DNA of 64,000 nucleotides from Actinocorallia populi (GCF_002995495.1 NZ_PVZV01000003.1:372001-436000); one strand, 5' to 3'; shown: positions 8,722-17,247, numbered from the stretch's first letter. Program-made: numbers and translations. The notes: generated from the letters alone by a model not told the origin.

Positions 8722-8776
8722 AACCTGCCGTAACTAGGCCTTTGAACCGGCCAGAGCCGGTGTTAGCGTCACCCGC

Positions 8777-9628
8777 ATGTTGCGAATGCGGACCCCCTCC
8801 CTGCGCGGACGCCGAGTGCTCATCACCGGCGCGGCCCGCGGTATCGGCGCTGCCCTCGCCCGCCGCCTGCACCAGCGCGGAGCCCGCGTCCTGCTCACCG
8901 GCCTGGAACCGGAGCTGCTGGCCAAGGTCGCGGCCGAGTGCGGCGACGCCCCCTGGCTGCCCGCCGACGTCGCCGACCGCGCGGGGCTGGCCTCCGCCGT
9001 CGACGACCTCGTCGAGACCGCCGGAGGCCTGGACGTCGTCGTCGCCAACGCCGGCATCGCCTGCCAGTGGCCCGTCCTCACCGGCGACCCGGCCGTGCTG
9101 GAGAAGACGTTCCAGGTCAACGTCCTCGGCACCTACAACACCCTGCGCGCCGCCGGACCGCACATCTCCCACCCGCGGGGCTACGCCCTGGCCGTCGCCT
9201 CCCTCGCCGCGGCCGTCCGCGCCCCGCTGCTGGGCGCCTACAGCTCCTCCAAGGCGGCCGTCGAGGCCCTGGGCGACACGCTGCGCGTCGAACTCCGCCC
9301 CACCGGCGCCAAGGTGGGCGTCGCCTACTTCGCCGAACTCGACACCGACATGACCCACCGCGGCTTCGACACCCGGGCCGTCTCCGCCATGCGCACCGCG
9401 GGCTCCACCTTCACCGGCGTCACCCCTCTCAAGGCCGGGATCGACGCCCTGGAGACCGGCATCGCCTGGCGTTCCCGCCGCGTCTACGCCCCCCTCTGGG
9501 TCGGGCCCCTCCTTCCCGCCCGCGCCGTCGCCCAACGCGTCTTCGAACTCCTCATCGCCCCCTCCGTCCCCGAGGCCGTCCGTCTCGCCGCCGAAGAGCA
9601 CCCTCCTTTCACCACTCCGCAGCCCTGA
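8777..9628 (+). CDS. SDR-family short-chain dehydrogenase/reductase
   Basis: 283 residues with a Rossmann fold. The cofactor motif TGAARGIG is at 17-24, NAG at 91-93, the catalytic Ser at about 142 and YSSSK at 155-159. These residues predict an NAD(P)-dependent oxidoreductase of the classical SDR type. A 60-residue C-terminal extension beyond the core resembles membrane- or lipid-associated SDRs. Substrate cannot be read from the sequence. It stands alone between the MarR and deformylase genes. Confidence 0.88.
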   Translation: MLRMRTPSLRGRRVLITGAARGIGAALARRLHQRGARVLLTGLEPELLAKVAAECGDAPWLPADVADRAGLASAVDDLVETAGGLDVVVANAGIACQWPVLTGDPAVLEKTFQVNVLGTYNTLRAAGPHISHPRGYALAVASLAAAVRAPLLGAYSSSKAAVEALGDTLRVELRPTGAKVGVAYFAELDTDMTHRGFDTRAVSAMRTAGSTFTGVTPLKAGIDALETGIAWRSRRVYAPLWVGPLLPARAVAQRVFELLIAPSVPEAVRLAAEEHPPFTTPQP

Positions 9629-9852
9629 CTCCTCCACCGGACCGCACGAAAGGCACCGCCGCCCCGGCCCACCGGGGCCGAACGGGAAGCCGTGACACGG
9701 AAGCAGATGGAACCGCACGCGAACCGACGGTTCGTACCGGTTTCCTCAGGCCGAACTCCACGATGACCCCGGATACGGGCCGGACGTGGGGCGGCGGTGC
9801 CGGGCCTGCAATAACATGAACGGCGGAATCGGGTCTCTGCGGAGGGAACGGA

Positions 9853-10386
9853 ATGTCGGGGAACGTGCGGCCGATCACGCTTATCGGGGAACCGGTCCTG
9901 CACCGGCCGCTCAAGGAGGTCACCGAGTTCGACCAGGCGCTGCGCGACCTGGCCGACGACATGTTCGCCAGCATGTACGAGGCGAACGGGGTGGGCCTGG
10001 CCGCCAACCAGATCGGCGTCGACCTGCGGATCTTCGTCTACGACTGCCAGGACGACGAGGGCCGGCAGCACAAGGGCGTGGTGGTCAACCCGACCATCGA
10101 GTTCCCCGACCGCGACCGCGTCCTGGACCACGACTCCGAGGGCTGCCTGTCCGTCCCCGGCCCCTACGCCGACGTCGCCCGGGTCGCCCATGTGCACTGC
10201 CACGGCTTCGACCTCGACGGCAACCCCGTCAGCCTGCACGGCACCGGTCAGCTCGCCCGCTGCTTCCAGCACGAGACCGACCACCTGAACGGCAAGCTCT
10301 ACGTCGACCGCCTCCCCGCCAAGGCCCGCAAGCAGGTCCTCAAGGAGTACGAGGCCCGCCGCGCCCAGTCCGCCCAGCCTTCCTGA
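9853..10386 (+). CDS. def: peptide deformylase
   Basis: 177 residues with all three deformylase motifs: GVGLAANQIG (46-55), EGCLSVPG (96-103) and HETDH (140-144). Cys98, His140 and His144 are the metal ligands and Glu141 the catalytic base. The enzyme removes the formyl group from the N-terminal methionine of nascent proteins in the cytoplasm. The start has a good ribosome site (GGAGGGAACGG) before ATG 9853. There is no methionyl-tRNA formyltransferase gene beside it, so this may be one of several actinomycete deformylase copies. Confidence 0.95.
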   Translation: MSGNVRPITLIGEPVLHRPLKEVTEFDQALRDLADDMFASMYEANGVGLAANQIGVDLRIFVYDCQDDEGRQHKGVVVNPTIEFPDRDRVLDHDSEGCLSVPGPYADVARVAHVHCHGFDLDGNPVSLHGTGQLARCFQHETDHLNGKLYVDRLPAKARKQVLKEYEARRAQSAQPS

Positions 10387-10436
10387 CCCCCCGGCAGAAC
10401 CCTCCCCGCCCGGATGAGACCGGGATCGGAAGCGAG

Positions 10437-10716
10437 CCGATCCATACAGATCAGTGAGCGACCCGCCCTCACCGAAAACATCTGGACCCGCCTCGAAAGC
10501 GGCCGATCCATCACAGACCGGTGAGCGAACCGCCCCCGCCAGAGGCATTCGGACTCGCCCCAAGAGCAGCCGGTCCATCACAGACCAGTGAGCGAACCGC
10601 CCCCACCGGAAGCATTCGGGCTCACCTCGAGCACAGCCGGTCCGTCACAGACCGGTGAGCGACCTGTCCTCGCCCGGGGGTGTCCAGCGGCCGGTCCATC
10701 GCAGGCGGTGAGGGGT
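10437..10716. repeat. intergenic island 3: 66-67-nt tandem repeat carrying hairpins
   Basis: The 356-base gap between two convergent genes holds four units starting at 10437, 10503, 10570 and 10637, and a degenerate fifth at 10691. Each unit contains a hairpin of the form CCGGTC-CGTCACA-GACCGG followed by TGAGCGACC. In the first copy both arms have changed (CCGATC/GATCAG), largely keeping the pairing, which suggests selection for structure. A multi-hairpin bidirectional terminator is the simplest reading. Confidence 0.75.
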
Positions 10717-10742
10717 CGGCGGGTGGTGGGGGCGGCTGCGGG

Positions 10743-11231
10743 TCAACCCGGGGAGAGGGAGTCGCGGAGCATTCCGGTGAGCCCGTCCAGCTGGGTGACG
10801 GTCTGCCCGAAGAGGGCGCGGGCCTCCTCGAGCTGCTCCAGGGCCGAACCGAGTTCGGTGCGGTCGTCGGCCATGAGGATCTCGGCGAAGAGGACCGAGG
10901 TGCTGGCCAGCAGGCCGGTGGCCGCGCCCCGGGCGGCGACGCCGGGGAGGCCGGTCAGCTCGCGGACGGTGCGCATGAGGCGTTTGAGCGCCACGGTCGA
11001 GCGCTGGCCCTCGGGCAGGACGGAGCGGTACCCCTCGTCGAAGCGGGACCAGTCCCGGCAGCGTCCCCCCGATCCGGCGGCCAGCTCCACCGCCGCCACC
11101 AGGCGGCCCGCCAGGTGGGCCGGGTCCTCCGGCGGTCCGGAGGGGGCGGGGTCCTCCGTCTCCTCGGGACGCAGGAGAGCCAGCGCCTGCCGGGCCGCTC
11201 CGGGGTCGAACGCGAAACCGTGATCCGTCAT
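10743..11231 (-). CDS. hypothetical protein, helical, soluble
   Basis: 162 residues beginning MTDHGFAFDPGAARQALALL. I do not recognise a family. It has an N-terminal Pro/Glu-rich stretch, an Arg-rich middle (GRCRDWSRFDEGYRSVLPEG) and a C-terminal pair of amphipathic helices (residues about 115-160) with no membrane segment. The ATG at 11231 follows GAAGAGG at fitting spacing and is preferred over an upstream in-frame start. It converges with def across repeat island 3. Coding is supported by the clean codon pattern and start, but the function is unknown. Confidence 0.6.
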   Translation of the reverse strand: MTDHGFAFDPGAARQALALLRPEETEDPAPSGPPEDPAHLAGRLVAAVELAAGSGGRCRDWSRFDEGYRSVLPEGQRSTVALKRLMRTVRELTGLPGVAARGAATGLLASTSVLFAEILMADDRTELGSALEQLEEARALFGQTVTQLDGLTGMLRDSLSPG

Positions 11232-11564
11232 CGGTGCCTCTTCTCCAGGTTCTCTGCGTGCGCCGGGGCCCGGCGCGGTCTCCTGGATCCCATGGTGCAG
11301 CCGTTCCCGCCCCGCCAACGAACCGAATCAAATTCTGTGGATGACGGGAACACCGGCGCCCGGGAAGGCGGCCGGCAAGAGCCGGTTCGGCCGCCGCCCT
11401 CCCGTTCGCCGGCAGTGGCCGGATGCACCCGGTCGCACGCGGTCGTGGTCCCATCCGACCCACATCAAGATCACGGACAGGCACCTCCGCCGAGCGGCAG
11501 CCGCGCTACGGTTACGAGAGCATGCACATGGTGGAACCTGCGGAAAACGCGCAGGGCGGCTGAT

Positions 11565-11619
11565 CGGACATGCCGAGAGTGACCTGATCCACATGCCGGA
11601 CATGCCGGGAGTGGCCTGA
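11565..11619. repeat. 23-nt direct repeat in the gene-free stretch 11232-11694
   Basis: CGGACATGCCGAGAGTGACC (11565-) and CGGACATGCCGGGAGTGGCC (11597-) begin two 23-nt copies 32 nt apart, with two differences. A hairpin AGACGC-GAA-GCGTCT lies at 11637-11651, shortly before the SdpI-like gene. The rest of the 463-base stretch shows no gene I can support. Confidence 0.45.
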
Positions 11620-11694
11620 CCCCCATGAGCGAGCGGAGACGCGAAGCGTCTTCAAGACGGTAGCGGTGATGTCTGTTCTGGTAGGGGAGGAACA

Positions 11695-12081
11695 ATGGAT
11701 CCGGTTGGAGGATTGGCGGCCGGTGCAGGGCTGATCGCACTGGGCGTGATGATCCACCATGTGAAGAGCCAGGTCACCAGCGGAAACGTTCAGCGCAACT
11801 CCGTGATGGGAATCCGGACCAAGGCCACGATGTCTTCGGACAGCGCATGGGAGGCAGGTCATGCCGCGGCGACTCCGCTACTGACGGCGACCTACCTGAC
11901 CGCTTACATCACGAGCGCCATCACATTCGCCCTCGGCCTGGCGTTGACGCTGGGCGACGTCGAGAATCCAGCTGCCCTCATCATCCCGCTGTGCGGAATC
12001 GGCGTGGTTCTCGCGCTCCTTTCGGTGGCGACGGTCAAGGCGAATTCGGCCGCCCGCGCGGCCGGGCGCGCTGATACGTAG
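11695..12081 (+). CDS. SdpI-family small membrane protein
   Basis: 128 residues with membrane segments near residues 5-20, 62-85 and 93-113. The segment RNSVMGIRTKATMSSDSAW is the hallmark of the SdpI/YfhL family (G-I-R-T-K-x-T....S-D-x-A-W). SdpI of Bacillus subtilis gives immunity to the SDP cannibalism toxin and also signals; actinobacterial members are mostly uncharacterised. A strong ribosome site (AGGGGAGGAACA) precedes the ATG. No toxin gene of the SDP type is nearby, so an immunity role is not shown. Confidence 0.8.
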   Translation: MDPVGGLAAGAGLIALGVMIHHVKSQVTSGNVQRNSVMGIRTKATMSSDSAWEAGHAAATPLLTATYLTAYITSAITFALGLALTLGDVENPAALIIPLCGIGVVLALLSVATVKANSAARAAGRADT

Positions 12082-12206
12082 TTCGGCCCCGCACAGGATC
12101 CACCTCCTGCTGTCCGATCAAGATGCGGTCTCCGAAGCCGCCTGCGGGATGATTGTTCTTCTGGGACGACCCGCTCTCGCGGCGGCGGAACATGGAGGAG
12201 AAAACA

Positions 12207-12611
12207 GTGCTGGAGATCGGTACGGAGATGCTCGCCTTCTGGCGGGAGCGGCACCTGTGCACCCTGACCACGATCCGGCCCGACGGCACCCCGCACGTGG
12301 TGCCGGTCGGGGTGACGCTCGACCCCGGGTCCGGGATCGCCCGCGTCATCTGCGACGGCGCCTCGCGCAAGGCCCGCAACGCCGCGCGCGAGGGGGCGCT
12401 CGCCGCGGTGTGCCAGGTCGACCGCTCCCGCTGGGCCACGCTGGAGGGGACCGCGCGGGTCCTGCGCGACGCGGATTCCGTCGCCGAGGCCGTCCGCCGC
12501 TACGCCGAGCGCTACCACCCGCCCCGCGAGAACCCGAACCGCGTGGTGATCGAGATCAAGATCACCCGCATCCTCGGCAACACCCGCGTCCTCTCCCCGT
12601 CCACCGACTGA
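12207..12611 (+). CDS. PPOX-type (pyridoxamine-phosphate-oxidase fold) F420/flavin-binding enzyme
   Basis: 134 residues starting at GTG 12207, chosen because GGAGGAG (12194-12200) lies at ideal spacing. An ATG 15 bases upstream would leave no ribosome site. The sequence follows the split-barrel family: LCTLTTIRPDGTPHVVPVGV near the N-terminus, then ICDGASRKARNAAREG, and a C-terminal strand IKITRILGNTRVL. Small enzymes of this fold in actinomycetes use F420H2 or FMN in reduction reactions. The exact substrate is unknown. The gene is followed by repeat island 4. Confidence 0.8.
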   Translation: MLEIGTEMLAFWRERHLCTLTTIRPDGTPHVVPVGVTLDPGSGIARVICDGASRKARNAAREGALAAVCQVDRSRWATLEGTARVLRDADSVAEAVRRYAERYHPPRENPNRVVIEIKITRILGNTRVLSPSTD

Positions 12612-12860
12612 CCGCCACCACCCGAAGCCGAACCACCCACCGCCCGAGAGCCGAACGGCCACCGCCCGGTTGACCCACCGACTGCAAGCCGAACGGCCCA
12701 CGTCCAAGGGATGCCACCGCCCAGAAGCGAACAGCCGCCGTCAGGTGAATGCCACCGCCCAAAAGCCGATTGGCCTCCTCCTAGGAGCCGGAAGGCCCAC
12801 CGCCGGGGGTGCCGATGCCCGGAAACCGCACGGTGCCACCGCCCGGAAGTCAAAACACTC
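12612..12860. repeat. intergenic island 4: about 20-nt tandem repeat, about 12 units
   Basis: The first half of the 537-base gap 12612-13148 is built of units near ACGGCCACCGCCCGGAAGCC, 15-23 nt long, each usually ending in GCCGA. Copies run continuously from the PPOX stop codon to about 12860. The remaining bases to 13148 are ordinary and hold the presumed promoter of the next gene. Frames across it are open but look like repeat artefacts. Confidence 0.65.
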
Positions 12861-13148
12861 GCCGCCCGGGGCACCGTCGTGATCAGCCGGGGCCTCCGGG
12901 TGATCGGCACTGCTTCGAAGCGCGACGTGAGAACGGTCTCGGGGTCCAAGGGCCCTGTCCACCTCTGGAAGGCCGGGGCCGTCTCGAGGAGTGCCGTGGG
13001 GCGGCTCTGCGGTGCGCGGGTGTTCCGTGGTCTTTCGGGTGGAGGTGGCGGGTGGGGCAAAGGGGGTCGTGGCTCACGCATGGAGTGGGGGGAATCCGGT
13101 TAGGGTTCTCGGTGTGACCACCGGTTCAGGACTCCGAGGAGACCGCGC

Positions 13149-14216
13149 GTGAAGATCCGATTCGGCGTGGTGGCCGCCGCCGCGGTCACCTGGGCCTTCC
13201 GCGATGTCCCGCTCGCTTTGGGGGCGCTGGATCCGGGGGCCCGGGTGCGCCGGTCGCCGCACTACCGGGACGGTTCCTTCCACAATCTCTCCGACGGCGG
13301 GACGCTTCAGCCGGACACCCGGCAGGCCGCCCGGGAGATGTTGCGCCGGGAGCGGCGCAGGCCGCTGCTGCCCGTCCCGGTGGTGACCCCGCGTTTCGGG
13401 CCGCCCGGCGACCTGGAGGTCTGCTGGCTGGGCCACGGCACCTCACTGGTGGACATCGAGGGCAAAAGGGTGCTGTTCGACCCGGTCTTCTCCGAGCGCT
13501 GCTCCCCCAGCCGGCTGCTGGGCCCGCAGCGGGTGCACGAGGTGCCGGTGCCGGTGGAGGGCCTGCCGCGGATCGACGTGATCGCGATCTCGCACGACCA
13601 CTACGACCATCTGGACCTGCCCTCGGTGCGGGCGCTGCTGCGCACCCAGACCGCCCCGTTCGTGGTGCCGCTGGGCGTCGGCGCCCATCTGGAGCGCTGG
13701 GGCGTGCCGGCCGCGCGGATCGTCGAGCTCGACTGGGACGAGTCCGCGGTCGTGGCGGGGCTGAAGGTCACCGCCACCCCCGCCCACCACTTCTCCGGCC
13801 GCGCCTTCGCCCGCAACCCGACGTTGTGGTGCTCCTTCGTGGTCGCGGGCGGCCGGCGCCGCCTCTACTACAGCGGCGACTCCGGCTATTTCTCCGGGTA
13901 CGCCCAGATCGGCGCCGCGCACGGCCCGTTCGACGTCACCCTCATGCAGGTGGGCGCCTACAGCCCCGCCTGGCCCGACATCCACATGACCCCGGAGGAG
14001 GGCCTGGCCGCCCACCGCGACCTGCGGGGCGAACTGTTCGTCCCGGTGCACTGGGGGACGTTCGTGCTGGCCCCCCACGCCTGGAACGACCCGCCGAACC
14101 GGGTCCGCGCCGAGGCCAAGGCGCTCGACCTGCGCGTCGCCATCCCCCGCCCCGGCGAGCGGATCACCGTCGACGGCCCGCCCGACCCCGACGGCTGGTG
14201 GGAGCCCCTCGGCTGA
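13149..14216 (+). CDS. metallo-beta-lactamase-fold hydrolase, NAPE-PLD/UlaG-like
   Basis: 355 residues. The metal-binding motif SHDHYDHLD (His149, Asp150, His151, Asp153, His154), the block TPAHHFSGR and YYSGDSGY identify the NAPE-phospholipase-D-like branch of the MBL fold, which hydrolyses phosphodiester or lipid substrates. The N-terminus is hydrophobic (VVAAAAVTWAF) and may be a membrane anchor or weak signal. Start GTG 13149 is supported by GAGGAG upstream. The gene converges with the MFS gene across repeat island 5. Substrate unknown. Confidence 0.85.
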   Translation: MKIRFGVVAAAAVTWAFRDVPLALGALDPGARVRRSPHYRDGSFHNLSDGGTLQPDTRQAAREMLRRERRRPLLPVPVVTPRFGPPGDLEVCWLGHGTSLVDIEGKRVLFDPVFSERCSPSRLLGPQRVHEVPVPVEGLPRIDVIAISHDHYDHLDLPSVRALLRTQTAPFVVPLGVGAHLERWGVPAARIVELDWDESAVVAGLKVTATPAHHFSGRAFARNPTLWCSFVVAGGRRRLYYSGDSGYFSGYAQIGAAHGPFDVTLMQVGAYSPAWPDIHMTPEEGLAAHRDLRGELFVPVHWGTFVLAPHAWNDPPNRVRAEAKALDLRVAIPRPGERITVDGPPDPDGWWEPLG

Positions 14217-14236
14217 GGTCCGGGCAGACCCGGCCG

Positions 14237-14421
14237 CGCACCAGACGCGAGGTCAGCCGACCCCGCATGATCACCCGAGCCGTCCCCGCCCGCGCGCCAT
14301 GGGGAAGCGGCCAGGCCACTTCGGTGCGAGGCCAGCCCGACCCGCGTCAGACGCGGGACGATCCGGCCCGTATCAGACGCGAGGTCGACCCGACCCACGC
14401 CGGACGCGGGGTCAGCCCGGT
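14237..14421. repeat. intergenic island 5: 26-27-nt palindromic repeat between convergent genes
   Basis: Three adjacent units start at 14341, 14367 and 14394, with a separated copy at about 14237. The 14341 unit contains the perfect palindrome CCCGCGTC-A-GACGCGGG (14341-14357). The others keep CAGACGCGAGGTC-like arms. The position between two converging stop codons fits a bidirectional terminator. The last unit overlaps the end of the MFS gene. Confidence 0.65.
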
Positions 14422-16031
14422 CCGCCCGAGGCGGTCTCGCGGGGCGGCGCCCCATTGCGCGGGGGGCGGACCAGGAGGCAGGCGGCGGCGCCCAGGAGGA
14501 CCGACACGACGGCGAAGGCCTGGGTCGGGCGGACGGCGTCGATGAGGGCCGTTCCGAAGACCTCCTCGGCCAGCAGTCCCACCTGGGGCGGAACGCCCTC
14601 GGCGGCGGTCGCGTCCTGCGCGCCCGGTGCCAGACCGCCTTCCGCGGCGCGGGCGAGCCGCGCGACGAAGTCCTCGCGCAGCGGTCCGGGGAGTTCTCCG
14701 GAACGTTCCACCGCCCCGGCGCGCAGTTCGGAGGCCATCCGGTTCTGCAGGATCGCCCCCGCCACGGTGCCGCCCAGCACCGAGCCGATCTGGCGGACGG
14801 TGTTGTTCACCCCGGAGGCCGACCCCGCAAGGGCGGGCGGGATCTCGCGCATCGCCTCGGTGGCCATCGGGGCGAACACGCAGCCGGTCCCCAGGCCCGC
14901 GACGGTCATCGGGGCCAGGAAGACCGTCCAGTGGGCGTCCAGGCTCAGCACCAGCGACAACCAGGTCAGGCCCAGCGCGTACAGCAGCATCCCGAACATC
15001 AGGATGCGCTTGCCCCCGATCCGGTCGGAGAGCCGTCCCGCGGCCGGCGCCACCACCATCCCCATCACCGAGCAGGGCGCCAGCAGCAGGCCCGTCTTCA
15101 GCGCCGGGTAGCCCAGCACGGCCTGCAGGTAGAGCGAGATCGGCAGGAACATCCCGACCATGCCGATGGACACCGTCAGGCCGACCAGGCTGAGGACGGT
15201 GAAGTTCCGCCGCAGGAACAACGCGAACGGCACGAGGGGCTCGGCGCCCTGGCGCCGCGCCTGCTGGAGGGCGAACAGGCACAGGATCGCGGCCGAGGCG
15301 GCGAACGATCCCAGGATCACGCCGTTCCAGCCGTACCGCTCGCCCTCGGTGAGGGCGAAGGCCAGGAAGAACAGCCCGAGGGTGGCCAGGAGGACGCCGG
15401 GCAGGTCCAGCCGGTGCTCCCGCGAGTACCGCACGTCCGGGATGACCGCTGGGGCCAGCACCAGGACCAGGATCCCGATCGGCACGTTGACGAAGAAGAT
15501 CCACCGCCAGTCCAGCAGGCTGACCAGCACCCCGCCGACGGTCGGCCCCGCGATGGTGGCCAGCCCGGCGACACCGCCCCAGATCCCCATCGCCGCGCCC
15601 CGCCGGTCCGCCGGGAAGGTCGCGATGATCAGGGCCATGGTCTGCGGCACGAGCAGCGCGGCGCCCAGCCCCTGCAGCAGCCGGGCGGCGATCAGCTGCC
15701 AGGGTTCCTGCGCCAGGCCGCACAGCAGCGAGGCGCCGGTGAAGACCGCCACGCCCAGCATGAACATCCGCCGCTGGCCGCGCAGGTCGCCCAGCCGGCC
15801 CGCGGTGATCAGCAGGACCGCCAGGACGAGGGTGTAGCCGTTGACGACCCACAACACCTCGTCGAGGGAGGCGCCCAGCCTGTCGATCATGTTGGGGAGG
15901 GCGATGTTGACGATCGTCAGGTCCAGCAGGGTCATGAAGAAGCCCAGGGACAACGTCAGCAGGATCGCCCACGGGTCGCCGCGCCAGCGGCGCGGGGACG
16001 GGGTCACGGCCGGCGACGGCGCGGCGTCCAC
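14412..16031 (-). CDS. MFS drug exporter, DHA2 (14-helix) family
   Basis: 539 residues with about 14 membrane helices. Family signs are TLLDLTIVNIALPNM in helix 1 (motif D1), GRLGDLRGQRRMF in the loop after helix 2 and GPTVGGVLVSLLDWRWIFFV near helix 5 (motif C, G-P-x-x-G-G). A 100-residue soluble-like loop precedes the last helix. Start GTG 16031 lies 4 nt after the stop of the pentapeptide-repeat gene, so translation is probably coupled to it. Drug:proton antiport across the cytoplasmic membrane is expected. Substrate unknown. Confidence 0.9.
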   Translation of the reverse strand: MDAAPSPAVTPSPRRWRGDPWAILLTLSLGFFMTLLDLTIVNIALPNMIDRLGASLDEVLWVVNGYTLVLAVLLITAGRLGDLRGQRRMFMLGVAVFTGASLLCGLAQEPWQLIAARLLQGLGAALLVPQTMALIIATFPADRRGAAMGIWGGVAGLATIAGPTVGGVLVSLLDWRWIFFVNVPIGILVLVLAPAVIPDVRYSREHRLDLPGVLLATLGLFFLAFALTEGERYGWNGVILGSFAASAAILCLFALQQARRQGAEPLVPFALFLRRNFTVLSLVGLTVSIGMVGMFLPISLYLQAVLGYPALKTGLLLAPCSVMGMVVAPAAGRLSDRIGGKRILMFGMLLYALGLTWLSLVLSLDAHWTVFLAPMTVAGLGTGCVFAPMATEAMREIPPALAGSASGVNNTVRQIGSVLGGTVAGAILQNRMASELRAGAVERSGELPGPLREDFVARLARAAEGGLAPGAQDATAAEGVPPQVGLLAEEVFGTALIDAVRPTQAFAVVSVLLGAAACLLVRPPRNGAPPRETASGGPG

Positions 16032-16035
16032 ACCG

Positions 16036-16602
16036 TCAGTGGTCTCTGATGCGCAGCCCCAGGGCTCCGACGAGCTCCATGGCCTGGCGGGGGTCGATGA
16101 CGGCGCCGTTGAGGCGGGTGCTGCGGGGGTCCATGGCCGACAGGTCGCTGCCGCGCAGGTCGCAGTTGTCGAAGACGGCGCGGTCCATGCGGGCGCCGGA
16201 CAGGTCGCAGTCGCGCACGGCGCCGTCGACGAAGCGGGCACCGCCCAGTTCGGCCTCGCGCAGGCGGACGCCGCGCAGGGAGCAGCCGCTGAGGTCGGCC
16301 TTGGCCAGGTCCACCGACGACCAGTCGCCGCCTTCGGCCCGCAGCAGCCCGTAGCGGCACGCCTCGAACCTGCTGCCGGTGAACCGGCACCGTTCGAACG
16401 TGGCGTCGAAGAAGTCGCAGTTGACGAAGGTGCAGCCCGCGAACTCCGCGTCCCCGTGCGCCGAGGCGTTGAACCGCACGTCACGGAAGGTGCAGCCGAT
16501 GAAGGAGGCGCCCTTGTTGGCCACCTCGGTCATGTCGTCCGCCACGAAGACCCGGCCCGTGAAGGCCTCCCCGGCGCCGATCTCCCTGCCGTTCCAGTCC
16601 AT
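16036..16602 (-). CDS. pentapeptide-repeat protein (MfpA/Qnr-like fold)
   Basis: 188 residues. From about residue 33 to 170 the protein is made of pentads with central Phe or Leu (ASFIG CTFRD VRFNA ... KADLS GCSLR GVRLR EAELG GARFV). They predict a right-handed quadrilateral beta-helix. Proteins of this size and fold (MfpA, Qnr) mimic DNA and shield DNA gyrase from fluoroquinolones, though many others have no known role. Direct coupling to a DHA2 exporter suggests a drug-protection pair. The start is the ATG at 16602. It diverges from the methyltransferase at 16660. Confidence 0.88.
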   Translation of the reverse strand: MDWNGREIGAGEAFTGRVFVADDMTEVANKGASFIGCTFRDVRFNASAHGDAEFAGCTFVNCDFFDATFERCRFTGSRFEACRYGLLRAEGGDWSSVDLAKADLSGCSLRGVRLREAELGGARFVDGAVRDCDLSGARMDRAVFDNCDLRGSDLSAMDPRSTRLNGAVIDPRQAMELVGALGLRIRDH

Positions 16603-16659
16603 GGCTTCAGAGTACGTTCCGGATGCCGGGCGCCCCGGGGCCAGGCCTACGATCGAGGT

Positions 16660-17244
16660 ATGGAAGCCGGGGACTGGGACCGCAAGTACGCCGGGAAAGA
16701 GCTGCTCTGGTCGGTCGAGCCGAACCGTTTCGTGGCCGAGGGGCTGGCGGGGCTGCCGCCGGGCCGGGCGCTGGACCTGGCCTGCGGCGAGGGCCGCAAC
16801 GCGCTCTGGCTGGCGTCGCGCGGCTGGCGGGTCAGGGCGGTCGACTTCTCGTCCGTGGCGGTCTCCCGGGCGCGGGAGCTCGACCGGGAGGGCGCCGTCG
16901 AGTGGGAGGTCGCCGATCTGACCCGCTACCCCTTCCCCGTGGCCGAGGAGGACCTGGTGCTCGTCTCCTACCTGCACCTGCCGCCCGAGCCGATGCGCCC
17001 TCTGCTGGCGGACGCGGCCCGTGCCCTCGCCCCCGGCGGGACGCTGTTCTTCGTCGGGCACGACCTGGAGAACCTCGAGCACGGCACCGGCGGCCCCCAG
17101 GATCCCGACGTCCTGCACACCCCCGAGGCCGTCGCCGGAGCCCTGGAGGGACTCGAGATCGTCCGGGCCGAGAGGGTCACCCGCCAGGTGGGCGAGCGCG
17201 CCGCGATCGACACCCTCGTGGTGGCCAGGGCGCCCGGAGCCTGA
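16660..17244 (+). CDS. class I SAM-dependent methyltransferase
   Basis: 194 residues. The SAM-binding motif I is ALDLACGEGRNALWLA, followed by VRAVDFSSVAVSRA (motif II) and a proline-rich post-motif (LHLPPEPM). N-terminal DWDRKYAGKELLWSVEPN resembles the tellurite-resistance TehB-like or ubiE-like small methyltransferases. The start is ATG 16660 in CGAGGTATG. Substrate is unknown. It diverges from the pentapeptide-repeat/MFS pair and converges tightly (3 nt) with the Rv1683-like gene. Confidence 0.85.
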   Translation: MEAGDWDRKYAGKELLWSVEPNRFVAEGLAGLPPGRALDLACGEGRNALWLASRGWRVRAVDFSSVAVSRARELDREGAVEWEVADLTRYPFPVAEEDLVLVSYLHLPPEPMRPLLADAARALAPGGTLFFVGHDLENLEHGTGGPQDPDVLHTPEAVAGALEGLEIVRAERVTRQVGERAAIDTLVVARAPGA

Positions 17245-17247
17245 CGC

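Noticed and set aside
10437-10716. Repeat islands considered as CRISPR arrays
   Set aside because: Repeats are degenerate and contiguous without unique spacers of constant length, and there are no cas genes. The Cas4-like nuclease at 51303 is far away and sits with a helicase.
11341-11619. A 92-residue + strand frame before the SdpI-like gene
   Set aside because: No ribosome site, basic low-complexity composition, and it runs through the duplicated 23-nt element.
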